Of a stretch of 64,000 bases of DNA, positions 1 to 8,670 are shown piece after piece. The stretch lies in the NCBI RefSeq assembly GCF_009900715.1, contig NZ_JAAAJC010000001.1, positions 361,216 to 425,215 on the forward strand, given 5' to 3'. A model generated the notes under the pieces. That model did not search any database. It was not told the origin of the DNA and saw only the letters and a list, made by a program, of their open reading frames with translations. Both the position numbers and the translations under genes were made by a program. The DNA is from Halococcus salsus (lineage in GTDB: Archaea > Halobacteriota > Halobacteria > Halobacteriales > Halococcaceae). Position 1 is the stretch's first letter; each line of letters begins with the position of its first letter.

Positions 1-105
1 TGAGGCCGCAGGCCGAACGAGCGGCCTTTTTAGTCCAGGTTTTTCAAGGAGCGGTGCGCGAAGCGCACCCGACGCAGAAAAAAGTGGGAGAGTACAAGTC
101 GATCG
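1..105 (+). repeat. Dispersed hairpin repeat, copy A (3' tail only)
   Basis: The window opens inside the tail of the repeat family described at 3295-3635. The stretch at about 1-38 (GAGCGGCCTTTTTAGTCCA at its end) matches 3484-3522 and the reverse complement of 30961-30995. A short perfect hairpin GGTGCGCGAAGCGCACC follows at about 53-69, and the tail ends in AAAAAAGTGGG at about 79-91, as in copy B. The rest of the copy lies upstream of the window. The tail stops about 30 bases before the carbinolamine dehydratase start. Confidence 0.75.
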
Positions 106-122
106 CTGGCCAATCCTCCGGT

Positions 123-482
123 ATGGCCGAACCCGAACTCGCCGAACGCGAATGTGTCGCCTGCACCAGCGACGACGACCCGCTGACGGGCGCTGAGCTC
201 GCGGAACTCGCCGAGGGGATCGACGGGGACGTCTGGGACGTCGTGGACGACCACCACCTCGAAGGCACCTACGAGTTCGCGGACTTCCGCGATGCGCTCG
301 AGTTCACCTACGAGGTGGGCGAGCTCGCCGAGGCGGAGTGGCACCACCCCGACATCCACCTCTCGTACGGCGAGGTCGTCGTCGAGATGTGGACTCACAA
401 GATCGACGGCCTCTTCGAGACCGACTTCGTCATGGCCGCCCGGATGGACCGGATCCACGACGACTACGAACCCGGGAAATGA
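123..482 (+). CDS. Pterin-4-alpha-carbinolamine dehydratase family protein
   Basis: This 119-residue protein fits the PCD/DCoH family, which dehydrates 4a-hydroxytetrahydropterin; in archaea the physiological pterin is uncertain. The family signature is visible: an acidic residue followed by His74-His75-Pro76, an aromatic at Tyr82, His92 in a WTHKIDGL context and Asp101. A CVAC pair at residues 11-14 is an extra feature that could bind metal. The ATG at 123 was chosen because the longer reading upstream runs into the non-coding repeat tail. The stop overlaps the start of the next small gene (ATGA), so the two are probably co-translated. The family call is good; the substrate is not known from sequence. 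Confidence 0.88.
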   Translation: MAEPELAERECVACTSDDDPLTGAELAELAEGIDGDVWDVVDDHHLEGTYEFADFRDALEFTYEVGELAEAEWHHPDIHLSYGEVVVEMWTHKIDGLFETDFVMAARMDRIHDDYEPGK

Positions 483-679
483 CGGACAGAAGCCTCGAAC
501 GGTGGCACGACGCCGCCACCGTCGGTATCGGGATCGCGGTCGGCATCGGTCTCCGACGGTGGAAGGGCGACGCGTTCGAGTCGAACCTCAGAACGCAACT
601 CGCGATGCAGGTCGGTCTCGCCATCGGCTACTTCCTCGTCGCCGACCAGTCGACGGACGAACCGGACGCCGTCGAATGA
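479..679 (+). CDS. Small hypothetical protein with a hydrophobic core
   Basis: A 66-residue protein whose ATG overlaps the stop of the carbinolamine dehydratase gene, implying translational coupling. It has a short amphipathic start, a hydrophobic alanine/glycine/isoleucine stretch near residues 13-24 ([11 protein letters not shown]) and a second one near residues 41-55, with an acidic tail. Two weak membrane segments or a small helical hairpin are possible. I do not recognise the family. The coding call rests on the overlap, GC-rich third positions and the acidic C-terminus. Confidence 0.7.
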   Translation: MTDRSLERWHDAATVGIGIAVGIGLRRWKGDAFESNLRTQLAMQVGLAIGYFLVADQSTDEPDAVE

Positions 680-728
680 GCCCTGCCGTCGCTCATCGCC
701 ATCAGTGTCGACCACGATATCGATCCAT

Positions 729-1652
729 ATGAACGAGACTCGCTACCGGATCCTCGACGCTATCGCGGAGGAACCAGTCTCGGGCCCGGAGCTCGCGGCC
801 TCCCTCGGGGTCTCGCGCACGGCCGTCTGGAAACACATCGAGGCGCTCCGCGAGGCCGGCTTTTCCATCGAGAGCGACGGCGGTTATCGACTGACCGGAG
901 TTCCGGAGTACGGCGGGCCCGCGATCGAGCTCGGGCTCGATGCACCCTTCACGGTCGAGTACCACGACAGCCTGCCGAGCACCAACGCCCGCGCACGTGA
1001 ACTCGCCGAAGCGGGCGAGACCGACCGCGTCGTGGTCGCGAACGAACAGACCGGCGGTCGCGGCCGGCTCGACAGGGAGTGGGCCTCGCCGCCGGGCGGG
1101 ATATGGTGTAGCGTGCTCTGCCGGCCCGCCCTCCCGCCGGCCCACGTTCCAGTCCTCACCCTCGCGGCGGCGGTCGCGGCCGTCGAGACCGCCCGCGAGG
1201 CCGGCGTCGATGCCGGTATCAAGTGGCCGAACGACGTTCTCGTCCCCACAGAAGACGGCGAGGAGAAACTCGTCGGCATCCTGACCGAGATGGAGGGCGA
1301 GGCCGACCGGGTCTCGTGGGTGGTCGTCGGTATCGGGGTCAACGTCCGGTCCGAGGGCCTCCCCGCGGGCGGAACCGGACTGCTGGCTCACACCGACGAC
1401 CTCGACCGCCGAGCCTTCGTCCAGCGCCTCCTCGAACGGTTCGACGCGCTCCGAGGGGAACCGGAGACGGTGCTCTCGATGTGGCGCGAGCACGCGCTCA
1501 CCCTCGGCAAGCGTGTTCGTATCGAGACGCCCGGCGGGGAGGTCGTCGGCGAGGCGGTCGACGTCGAGTTCCCCGGCAGCCTCGTGGTCGAGACCGACGA
1601 GGGAACACGGCGGGTTCACGCGGGCGACTGCGAACACCTCCGACCAGTCTGA
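729..1652 (+). CDS. birA: Biotin--[acetyl-CoA-carboxylase] ligase with N-terminal HTH (BirA)
   Basis: A 307-residue bifunctional-type BirA. Residues 1-55 form a winged-helix DNA-binding domain (ELAASLGVSRTAVWKHIEAL at 21-40), followed by the ligase core with the biotinyl-AMP loop GRGR at 110-113, the KWPNDV motif at 165-170 and a C-terminal SH3-like cap. It activates biotin with ATP and transfers it to the biotin carrier of acyl-CoA carboxylase in the cytoplasm. The HTH suggests it may also act as a biotin-sensing repressor, as in bacterial class II ligases; this is inference and no operator was identified. ATG 729 was preferred over an earlier in-frame start because it begins at the HTH. No biotin synthesis genes lie in the window. 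Confidence 0.96.
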   Translation: MNETRYRILDAIAEEPVSGPELAASLGVSRTAVWKHIEALREAGFSIESDGGYRLTGVPEYGGPAIELGLDAPFTVEYHDSLPSTNARARELAEAGETDRVVVANEQTGGRGRLDREWASPPGGIWCSVLCRPALPPAHVPVLTLAAAVAAVETAREAGVDAGIKWPNDVLVPTEDGEEKLVGILTEMEGEADRVSWVVVGIGVNVRSEGLPAGGTGLLAHTDDLDRRAFVQRLLERFDALRGEPETVLSMWREHALTLGKRVRIETPGGEVVGEAVDVEFPGSLVVETDEGTRRVHAGDCEHLRPV

Positions 1653-1660
1653 TCCCAGGA

Positions 1661-2110
1661 TCAGTCGTCGTCGTCCACGTCCTCGCGCTCGACACGAACC
1701 GTGAGCACGGGCACCGACGAGGTGCGGACGACGCGTTCGGCGACGCTCCCGAGCAGCAGACGGTCGATGCCGCCGCGGCCGTGGGTCCCCATCACGACGA
1801 GGTCACAGCCCTCGCGCTCGGCGTACTCGACGATCCGCTTGCTCGGTGCGCCCTCGACCAGCACGCGCTCGACCGTCACGCCGCTCGCGAGCTCCTCGAC
1901 GCGGTCGAGCGCTCCCTCGCCCTGGTCGTTCAGCATCGTCCCCAGTCCCTCGATCGCCGAGTCGGCCGGCAGGCTGGCGTAGCCGGCGGTGTTGACGACG
2001 TAGATCGCGTGGAGCTCGGCGTCGTGGACCCGCGCGAGTTCGACGGCGTGCTCGACCACGGGGTCGACTTCCGGCGAGCCGTCGGTCGGAACGAGGATAC
2101 GGTCGTACAT
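1661..2110 (-). CDS. Universal stress protein (UspA family)
   Basis: A 149-residue single-domain UspA protein of typical length. It begins with MYDRILVPTDGS, where the early Asp binds nucleotide in the family, and ends with the ATP-binding signature G-x2-G-x9-GS (GTHGRGGIDRLLLGSVAER). The domain is therefore probably an ATP-binding type. Haloarchaea carry many paralogues; specific roles are mostly unknown. It converges with birA, the two stops lying 8 bases apart. It is read toward birA and away from the amidohydrolase start region, with 29 bases to the amidohydrolase stop upstream, so co-transcription with the amidohydrolase is possible. Confidence 0.95.
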   Translation of the reverse strand: MYDRILVPTDGSPEVDPVVEHAVELARVHDAELHAIYVVNTAGYASLPADSAIEGLGTMLNDQGEGALDRVEELASGVTVERVLVEGAPSKRIVEYAEREGCDLVVMGTHGRGGIDRLLLGSVAERVVRTSSVPVLTVRVEREDVDDDD

Positions 2111-2139
2111 GACTCCCTCTCCTCTTCGCGGCCCGCGGC

Positions 2140-3177
2140 CTAATCGTTCCCGGTGGTTCGTCCGGGCAACACGACGCGCTCGATATCGGCGACGCCCGCG
2201 CGCCGGACCACCCCTCGAACCGGGTCCTGAACGCCCGCGAGGTTGTTCGAATCGCCGTCGAGCACGCAGAGCCGTGCCTCGCGTCCGGGTTCGACGACGC
2301 CCGCATCGAGCCCGAGGAGGTCGGCTCCGTTGCGCGTCGCCATCCGGAGCACGTCGCGCGCCCGGCAGTCGGTGAGCTTCGCGGTGAACTCCATCTCGCG
2401 GAACATCGAGGGCGAATCCAGCATCGCGTTGTCGGTCCCGAGCGCCACCGTCGTTTGGTCGGCGAGGCGTTCGATGGGCGGGAATCCCACGCCCGTCACG
2501 AGGTTCGAGCGGGGGCAGACCGCGACCGGGATGTCCTCCGCCGCGAGCCGGTCGAGGTGGTGGGACTCGGCGTAGACCATGTGCACGAGGAAGTCGGGGT
2601 CGAGCGCGAGCGCGGGCTCGATGTCGGTCGCGTCGCGCTCGCCGGCGTGGATCCCGAACAGCTTGTCCGCCTCGCGGGTCGCCGCCCGCTCGTCCTCGAA
2701 GTCGGCGTCGCGCGCGCCGCTCGCGCCGAACCCGTCCGCCGCCGCCATCGCCTCGACGGTCTCGCGACCGAGGACCGTCGCGTCGATGGCCGAGTCCGCG
2801 AGCGCGTCCTCGATGGCCCGGACCCCCTCGACACCGCCCTCGCGGAACTCACAGAACGCGCCGGTCCCCGACTCGACCATGAAGTCGATGGTGCGTTCCA
2901 TCCCCGCGACGAGGTCCTCGCGGCTCGCCGCCCGGAGCAGGCGGTGTTTCAGGCCGTCGGGCGGCGCGACCAACTCGTCGAGGCTCAGCCCGCCGCCGGC
3001 CTCCTTCGCGATCGAGTCGCCGATGTGGGTGTGGGCGTTGACGAACGCCGGGAAGACGATCCGCGAGGAATCCGTCGCTGCCTCCTCGACCACCTCGATC
3101 CGGCCGTCCTCGACCACGACGCGTCCCTCGATCGGGTCGAAGTCGTAACCCGCGAGTATCGTGCCCTCGATCTCCAT
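2140..3177 (-). CDS. Amidohydrolase family protein (TRZ/ATZ, chlorohydrolase-like)
   Basis: A 345-residue metal-dependent amidohydrolase. The metal-binding set is visible: HTH at residues 49-51 after beta strand 1, His177 in GIHAGE, His199 in LVHMVYAESHH and Asp249 in GTDNAM. An N-terminal composite strand segment and a C-terminal cap (PGREARLCVLDGDS) complete the fold. Relatives deaminate nucleobases or hydrolyse triazine- and guanidine-like compounds; the natural substrate here is unknown. ATG 3177 was chosen because upstream in-frame sequence runs into the repeat-filled gap. It could be co-transcribed with the UspA gene 29 bases downstream. Confidence 0.9.
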   Translation of the reverse strand: MEIEGTILAGYDFDPIEGRVVVEDGRIEVVEEAATDSSRIVFPAFVNAHTHIGDSIAKEAGGGLSLDELVAPPDGLKHRLLRAASREDLVAGMERTIDFMVESGTGAFCEFREGGVEGVRAIEDALADSAIDATVLGRETVEAMAAADGFGASGARDADFEDERAATREADKLFGIHAGERDATDIEPALALDPDFLVHMVYAESHHLDRLAAEDIPVAVCPRSNLVTGVGFPPIERLADQTTVALGTDNAMLDSPSMFREMEFTAKLTDCRARDVLRMATRNGADLLGLDAGVVEPGREARLCVLDGDSNNLAGVQDPVRGVVRRAGVADIERVVLPGRTTGND

Positions 3178-3637
3178 GGTCGGGGTCGGTGGCGAGTCGC
3201 CTTGAATGGCTCCGTCGATGGACGAGTCGTGTGTCTCGATTGTGGTTGAAACGGTCGGCGCGCGGCCTCCGCGCCGCCCGAGGGGCGGCGCGAAACGCCC
3301 GTGCGAGGGATGAGCACCGGAGTGAGCGAACGGAGTCGTTCGAGACGGCGAAGCCGTCTCGTGATGACGAAAGACGCGAAGCGTCTTTCGAACCACGAGC
3401 GAACGAGGAGCGCAGTCGGCTGGGGAGGCGTGTGGCCGTCGCGGAACGGTGGCGGAGCGGGAGAGTGAGGAGTTGTACCGTGAGTGAGGCCAAAGGCCGA
3501 ACGAGCGGCTCTTTTTAGTCCACCGGAAGACGCGAAGCGTCTTCCGAGCCTTGCTTCGTTGCACTCAGCAAGACAGGTTTTCCTTCGTCGGGTTGGCTCG
3601 CCTCGCTCGCCAACCACTCCTCGAAAAAAGTGGGTCG
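3178..3637. other. Non-coding gap filled mostly by repeat copy B
   Basis: Long open frames cross this stretch on both strands but their translations are low-complexity, arginine/serine-rich and made of palindromes, so I call it non-coding. From about 3295 to 3635 it is repeat copy B. The first 115 bases should hold the promoter of the amidohydrolase gene; I see no convincing TATA box there. Confidence 0.7.
3295..3635 (+). repeat. Dispersed hairpin repeat, copy B
   Basis: A copy with both core blocks and the long tail. Block 1 (GTGCGAGGGATGAGCACCGG) lies at about 3300-3319. It is followed by inserted hairpins (GAGACGGCGAAGCCGTCTC; AAAGACGCGAAGCGTCTTT). Block 2 (AGGAGCGCAGTCGGCTGGGG, continuing AGGCGTGTGGCC) lies at about 3406-3437. 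The tail has CTTTTTAGTCCA at about 3511-3522, a stem around GCGAAGC, a CAAGACAGGTTTT box, and AAAAAAGTGGG ending at about 3633, just before the stop of the HD-domain gene. Copies C-F share the core blocks. Confidence 0.85.
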
Positions 3638-4864
3638 CTATTCCCCGGCGAACTCGTCGAGCGTGGTGTGGACTCCGGGCCGGACGTCCGAGACCAGTGC
3701 GCCGTCGATGTCGAGCCCGAGGACGGCGGCGGCGGCGTTGCCGACGCGCTCGGCCGCGTCGTGGGGAGCGTAGACCCCGAGCCGCCACTGGTCGCGCTGG
3801 ATGGCGTCGAGCGCCTCGACGAGCGTCGACTGCCGACCCAGGGGGCGGATCTCGCCGCTCACCACCACCCGCGAGGAGGACTCGGTCATGCCGGGTCGCG
3901 AGGGCACGTCGAGGATCACGTCGTCGGCCTCGACCGCGGCCCGGTCGGCGATGGTGCGTTCGCGCTCGCGGATGGTGTCGTGGTCGGCGTCCACGAGGTC
4001 GTCGGGGGTGTCCCGGAGTTCGGCCCACACCGCGCGTTTGTAGAGGTCGCGCCGGTCGAGGCGGGCGGCGTCGGCGGCGGTCGCTTCGTGCTCTCTGAGC
4101 GCCACGATGAGGTCGGCGTCGTCCATCCGTCGGAGGTCGTCGGCGGCGAGCCCGTCGTCGAGCAGGCGCTCGGCCGCGCGCCGGAGCATCGCCTTCCCGA
4201 TGCGGGCGACCGGGTGGCTGTAGACCACCGGGTTCATCAGCGCGCGCGCGACCAGCAGCGACTCCGCGGTCTGGACGTTCCCCTCGTCGAGCACGAGTTC
4301 GCCGTCGAGATACCGGAGTTCGCGCACGAGACGGTCGTGGTCGATGGTGCCGTAGGGAACCCCGGTGTGGTGGGCGTCGCGCACGAGGTAGTCCATCCGA
4401 TCGATGTCGAGTTCGCCCGAGACCAGCTGGCCGAGTTGGCCCTCGCCCGCGACGAGGCCCGCGATCCGCTTCGGGTCGAGGTCGTGCGATTCGAGGATCG
4501 CGGCGACCTCGCCGCCCGCGAGGAGTTCCTCGACGTCGTCGTGCTCCGCGCCCGTGTGGCGGTAGACCAGGGTTTCGAGGTTGTGGCTGTAGGGGCTGTG
4601 GCCGACGTCGTGGAGCAGCGCGGCGGCTCGGACCCGTTCGGCTTCCCGCCCTTCGATCCCGAGGTGACCGAGCGCGCGGTCGGCGAGGTGGTACACCCCC
4701 AGACTGTGCTCGAAGCGGGTGTGGTTCGCCGAGGGGTAGACGAGGTCGACGGTCCCGAGCTGGCGGACGCGTCGGAGGCGCTGGACGAGGGCGGTGTCGA
4801 GCAGGTCGCGCGCCACCCCCCCGACCTCGATGTGGCCGTGGACGCTGTCCTTGATGGTCTTCAT
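3638..4864 (-). CDS. HD-domain phosphohydrolase (dGTPase-like)
   Basis: A 408-residue protein of the HD superfamily related to SAMHD1/dGTPase-type enzymes and archaeal homologues. Metal ligands are clear: His53 in HTRFEHSLG, the His85-Asp86 doublet in LLHDVGHSPYSH and a downstream Asp in DIDRMDYLVRDAHHTG. N-terminal KTIKDSVHGHIEV is typical of this subgroup. It probably hydrolyses dNTPs or another nucleotide; the substrate cannot be read from sequence. ATG 4864 was chosen over one nine codons upstream because it aligns with that conserved start. The gene stands alone, with repeat copy B just beyond its 3' end. Confidence 0.93.
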   Translation of the reverse strand: MKTIKDSVHGHIEVGGVARDLLDTALVQRLRRVRQLGTVDLVYPSANHTRFEHSLGVYHLADRALGHLGIEGREAERVRAAALLHDVGHSPYSHNLETLVYRHTGAEHDDVEELLAGGEVAAILESHDLDPKRIAGLVAGEGQLGQLVSGELDIDRMDYLVRDAHHTGVPYGTIDHDRLVRELRYLDGELVLDEGNVQTAESLLVARALMNPVVYSHPVARIGKAMLRRAAERLLDDGLAADDLRRMDDADLIVALREHEATAADAARLDRRDLYKRAVWAELRDTPDDLVDADHDTIRERERTIADRAAVEADDVILDVPSRPGMTESSSRVVVSGEIRPLGRQSTLVEALDAIQRDQWRLGVYAPHDAAERVGNAAAAVLGLDIDGALVSDVRPGVHTTLDEFAGE

Positions 4865-5006
4865 TGGGCTCCCTTCGGCGCGTTCGGTCAAGTAGTTTCA
4901 CTTCCCTGTAGTGAATCGGGTCCATCGGCGCTCGTCGCGATGGCCCACGATCTGTTACCGACGGTAAACACATCGATGGTTCAGGACAACGTCGATCACG
5001 ATGGGG

Positions 5007-5013
5007 TTTATTA
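5007..5013 (+). promoter_or_regulatory. Putative TATA box for the SDR gene
   Basis: TTTATTA stands in an otherwise GC-rich stretch. Transcription would begin near 5035. A nine-codon leader frame (ATG at 5040, stop TGA at 5067-5069, peptide MEPTTRRRR) would then precede and overlap the SDR start at 5066 by ATGA. This is position-based inference. Confidence 0.5.
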
Positions 5014-5065
5014 GCGCGCCATCGGTAACGGTCGATGTGATGGAACCCACCACGCGGAGGCGGCG

Positions 5066-5836
5066 ATGACGACCGACCAGTTCAGCGTCGCGGGCGACGT
5101 CGCGGTCGTGACGGGTGCGTCGAGCGGTATCGGGCGAGCCATTGCCGAGCGCTTCGCCGAGGACGGGGCGGACGTCGTGGTCTGTTCGCGCGAACAGGCG
5201 AACGTCGACCCCGTGGCCGAGGGGATCGAGGAGTCGGGGGGATCGGCGCTCGCGGTCGAGTGCGACGTCCGCGACCGCGACGCCGTCGAGGCGCTGGTCG
5301 AGGCAACAGTAGCGGAATTCGGCGGGATCGATTGCCTCCTCAATAACGCCGGCGCGAGCTTCATGGCGAACTTCGAGGGCATCAGTGAGAACGGCTGGAA
5401 GACCATCGTCGACATCAACCTCCATGGGACCTACCACTGCACCCAGGCCGCCGGCGAGGTGATGCGCGAGAACGACGGCGGGACCATCGTCAACTTCGCG
5501 AGCGTCGCGGGCCAGGACGGCGCGCCGTTCATGAGTCACTACGCCGCGGCGAAGGCGGGGATCATCAACCTCACCTCGACCCTCGGTTACGAGTGGGCGA
5601 GCGACGGGGTCCGGGTGAACTGCATCGCGCCGGGGTTCGTCGCCACGCCGGGCGTCGCGAGCCAGATGGGTGTCACGGCCGACGAGATCGATCGGGATAC
5701 CGTCGACCGGAAGATCGGAACGCCCGCGGAGATCGCCGACGTCGCGCAGTTCCTCGCCAGCCCCGCCTCGTCGTACCTCACCGGCGAGACGGTCACCGCC
5801 CGTGGCGTCCCAGACATCATGGAATCGCCCGAGTGA
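5066..5836 (+). CDS. SDR family oxidoreductase (FabG-like)
   Basis: A 256-residue classical short-chain dehydrogenase/reductase. The cofactor loop TGASSGIG is at 16-23, NNAG at 93-96, and the catalytic Ser146, Tyr159 and Lys163 form the usual S-YxxxK set (YAAAK). It would oxidise or reduce a hydroxy/keto group with NAD(P)(H) in the cytoplasm. The residues after the first beta strand do not settle NAD versus NADP. The stop overlaps the ATG of the following flavin-dependent oxidoreductase (TGATG), so the two form a tight operon and may act in one degradative or reductive pathway. The substrate is unknown. Confidence 0.93.
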   Translation: MTTDQFSVAGDVAVVTGASSGIGRAIAERFAEDGADVVVCSREQANVDPVAEGIEESGGSALAVECDVRDRDAVEALVEATVAEFGGIDCLLNNAGASFMANFEGISENGWKTIVDINLHGTYHCTQAAGEVMRENDGGTIVNFASVAGQDGAPFMSHYAAAKAGIINLTSTLGYEWASDGVRVNCIAPGFVATPGVASQMGVTADEIDRDTVDRKIGTPAEIADVAQFLASPASSYLTGETVTARGVPDIMESPE

Positions 5837-6831
5837 TGGCGTGCGAGGTCTTCCTGCCGGTGGCGGCCCAGCCCAGCGTCGACGCGCTCTGCGAGCAGGC
5901 CGAACGCGCCGAGGGGCTCGGCTACGACCGGGTGTGGCTCCCCGAGACGTGGGGCCGGGACGCCGTGACGGTGCTAACGAGCATCGCCCACCGCACCAGC
6001 GAGATCGGGATCGGGACCTCGATCGTGCCGGTCTACTCGCGCTCGCCCGCGCTGATCGGGCAGACCGCCGCCACGTTGCAGGAGGTCTCGGACGGTCGTT
6101 TTCGACTCGGCCTCGGTCCGTCGGGCCCCATCGTGGTCGAGAACTGGCACGGCGTCGACTACGGCAACCCCCTCAGGCGAACCCGCGAGACCGTCGAGGT
6201 CGTCAAGCGGGTTCTCTCGGGCGAGGCGGTCAGCTACGATGGCGAGTACTTCGACCTCGCGGGCTTCCGGCTGCGGTGTGAGCCACCCGAACCCCGTCCA
6301 CCCGTCGATGCAGCCGGGATGGGCCCCAAGAGCGTCGAGCTCGCGGGTCGGTTCGCCGACGGCTGGCACGCGCTCCTCCTCACGCGGGACGGGCTCCGCG
6401 ACCGACTCGACGACCTCCGGCGCGGGGCCGACCTCGCGGGTCGGGATCCCGACGAAATTCGCGTCACGCTCTCGCTGACCTGCGCCGCGCTCGACGACCC
6501 CGACCGGGCGCGCGAGTCGGTCCGCCAGCACCTCGCTTTCTACGTCGGCGGGATGGGCACCTTCTACCGCGACAGCCTCGCGCGCTCCGGCCACGAGGCG
6601 ACCGCGAACGAGGTCTACGAGAACTGGCAGGCCGGCGACCGCGAAGCCGCGACCGCGGCCATCGACGACGGCCTCCTGGACTCGCTCGCGGTCGCGGGCA
6701 CGCCCGAGACGGCGCGCGACCGCCTCGAATCGTTCGCCGCCATCGACGGTGTGGATCGGGTCGCGGTGTCGTTCCCGCGCGACGCGAGCCTCGCGGAGAT
6801 CGAAGCGACTATGGCGGCGCTCGCGCCCTGA
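5836..6831 (+). CDS. LLM-class (luciferase-like) flavin-dependent oxidoreductase
   Basis: A 331-residue bacterial-luciferase-fold protein resembling F420-dependent methylenetetrahydromethanopterin reductase (Mer). Typical elements are the N-terminal AERAEGLGYDRVWLPETW, IGIGTSIVPVYSRSPALIGQTAATLQE, and the glycine-rich GRFRLGLGPSGP. Haloarchaea do not make methane, so Mer-like enzymes here probably use F420 or FMN on another substrate, or act in folate-type C1 metabolism; the sequence does not decide. It starts on ATG overlapping the SDR stop. Length is normal for the family. Confidence 0.88.
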   Translation: MACEVFLPVAAQPSVDALCEQAERAEGLGYDRVWLPETWGRDAVTVLTSIAHRTSEIGIGTSIVPVYSRSPALIGQTAATLQEVSDGRFRLGLGPSGPIVVENWHGVDYGNPLRRTRETVEVVKRVLSGEAVSYDGEYFDLAGFRLRCEPPEPRPPVDAAGMGPKSVELAGRFADGWHALLLTRDGLRDRLDDLRRGADLAGRDPDEIRVTLSLTCAALDDPDRARESVRQHLAFYVGGMGTFYRDSLARSGHEATANEVYENWQAGDREAATAAIDDGLLDSLAVAGTPETARDRLESFAAIDGVDRVAVSFPRDASLAEIEATMAALAP

Positions 6832-6999
6832 GACGCCGATTTCGACATCACAGGGTTTACCCGTCGGAGTACGTTTAGCCGGGGCACCCGTGGCTTGGAC
6901 ACCGGTCGTCTCGACGACAGCGACGATGGATCGGCGCACAATCGACATTCGTGCCGAGAGGCGCTCTGGCGGCGACGGTCTCGCCGTCGGGGCGATCTG

Positions 7000-8622
7000 A
7001 TGGGGATCGCGTACGCGTTCGGGCTCGACGACGCCGACTGGAGCGAGATCGGGCTGTTCTTCGTCACGATCTGCGCGCTGGTCGCGCTGGTCGTCGTCGG
7101 TATCCTGAACCCGCCGCTGTTGAGCAACACCCTGACCGGCACCTACGACTGGGTGATGCACTACTTCGGCTGGTGGTTCATGGCGCTCGGGGGCGTCCTG
7201 CTCGTCTTCGGGCTGTTCATGACCCTCTCCAGATACGGAACGATCCGTATCGGCGGCGAGGACGCCGACCCCGAGTTCGGTTTCTACTCCTGGATCGCGA
7301 TGGTGTTCACCGTCGGGTTCGGGAGTTCGATCATCGTCTGGGGGGTGGGCGAACCGATCCAGATCGTCAACAGCCCGCCGTCGACGCTGCCGGTCGGCGG
7401 CACCACGATCAAACCCCTCTCGCTCGCGTTCATGTTCCTCCACGAGTCGTTCCCGGGGATGGCGATGTGGTACATCCCGGTGGCGCTCTCGTTCGCGCTG
7501 ATGGTCTACACCGGCTCGGTCTCGGAGTACAAACTCAGCTCGATGCTCGACGTGGCGCTCGACCGCGAGGACTACGGCTGGCTCTACTGGCTCGTCGACC
7601 TCTCGGCGCTGGTCGCGATGGTCGGCGGGATCGCCACCACGCTCGGGTTCACCGCCCAGCAGCTCTCGACCATCCTGGACGTGGTCTACGGGCTCCAGGC
7701 CACCGCGCTGACCTACGGCCTCCTTCTCGCCATCGGCCTCGTCTTCCTCGCGGACGTCTGGCTCGGGCTCAGAAGCGGGATCCAGAACGCCGCCCGGGTG
7801 ACGATCGTGTTGATGGTGCTCGCGGCAGCCATGCTGTTCGTAGTCGGTCCCACGCTGTTCACGCTCAACATCTGGATCGACGCCACCGGGATCTGGCTCA
7901 ACAACCTGCCGCGACTCATGTTCTTCACCGCGCCCACGAGCGGCGGCGACTGGCCTCAGCAGTGGACCAGCTTCTGGTGGGGCTGGTGGGCGGCTTGGGG
8001 GCTGTTCGTCGGGAGCTTCGTCGCGCGCGTCTCGAAGGGACGCACCATCCGCGAGACCTTCTTCGCGTTGGTGGTCGTGCCCTCGGGGCTCGTCTGGGTC
8101 CAGCACGCCATCATCGGCGGCTGGGTGCTCTCGCCCGAGTACTTCGGCCCCGTCAGCACCGCGCTCTCGAACGGCGACATCCCGGCCGCGGTCGCGACCG
8201 CCATCTCGATCACGCCCTACGGCAACGTTTTGGGGCTGTTGCTCGTGCTCGTGATGGTCGGCTACATCCTCACGACGCTGGACTCGGCGGTCTTCATGCT
8301 CTCGGCGATCACCCTCGGCACCGAGGACCCCAACGCACGCAATCGCGCGTGGTGGGGCGTGCTACTCGCGTTCCTCGGCGTCATGACCCTCAACCTCCCG
8401 TCGTTCAGCGCGATGCAGTCGTTCTCGCCGGTGATGGCGCTGCCCTTCTCGCTCTACTTCCTCGTCCTGCTCTACGCGAGCTACGTCACCGCCCGCGACT
8501 ACTACCACGAACACCTCATGGGTCCGGACGAGGAGCCGTTCTTCACGGTGAGCCACCGACCGGACCCGGAAGCCAGCGAGACGACCGGCGGCAACCGGGC
8601 CGCGGGCGAGAACGACGACTGA
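7000..8622 (+). CDS. BCCT family transporter (betaine/choline/carnitine type)
   Basis: A 540-residue integral membrane protein with about twelve hydrophobic segments. The BCCT hallmark near the eighth segment is easy to see: a tryptophan-rich WTSFWWGWWAAWGLFVG followed by FVARVSKGRTIRE. An earlier GEPIQIVNSPP corresponds to the family's loop after segment 3. Such carriers import betaine, choline or carnitine with Na+ or H+, mostly for osmoprotection. The C-terminal tail is hydrophilic and acidic, and may sense osmotic stress as in BetP; that is inference. ATG 7000 was chosen because upstream in-frame sequence is arginine-rich and not membrane-like. The gene is monocistronic. Confidence 0.93.
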   Translation: MGIAYAFGLDDADWSEIGLFFVTICALVALVVVGILNPPLLSNTLTGTYDWVMHYFGWWFMALGGVLLVFGLFMTLSRYGTIRIGGEDADPEFGFYSWIAMVFTVGFGSSIIVWGVGEPIQIVNSPPSTLPVGGTTIKPLSLAFMFLHESFPGMAMWYIPVALSFALMVYTGSVSEYKLSSMLDVALDREDYGWLYWLVDLSALVAMVGGIATTLGFTAQQLSTILDVVYGLQATALTYGLLLAIGLVFLADVWLGLRSGIQNAARVTIVLMVLAAAMLFVVGPTLFTLNIWIDATGIWLNNLPRLMFFTAPTSGGDWPQQWTSFWWGWWAAWGLFVGSFVARVSKGRTIRETFFALVVVPSGLVWVQHAIIGGWVLSPEYFGPVSTALSNGDIPAAVATAISITPYGNVLGLLLVLVMVGYILTTLDSAVFMLSAITLGTEDPNARNRAWWGVLLAFLGVMTLNLPSFSAMQSFSPVMALPFSLYFLVLLYASYVTARDYYHEHLMGPDEEPFFTVSHRPDPEASETTGGNRAAGENDD

Positions 8623-8670
8623 CCCGCGGTCTTCGCTCGAACTGAAGCGCTGTTTTTCCCGTGCCGTGGC

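Noticed and set aside
3295-3635. Insertion-sequence or MITE ends around the repeat copies
   Set aside because: I found no terminal inverted repeats shared by the copies, no target-site duplication and no transposase. The copies may still be mobile, but the sequence does not show how.
3551-5014. A 487-codon plus-strand frame across the HD-domain gene
   Set aside because: Antisense to a protein with a complete HD motif set; its own translation shows no family.
5974-8106. A 710-codon open frame on the minus strand across the flavin oxidoreductase and BCCT genes
   Set aside because: It is a shadow of two well-supported plus-strand genes. Its translation is Arg/Glu/Pro/His-rich with no domain, as expected for antisense frames in very GC-rich DNA.
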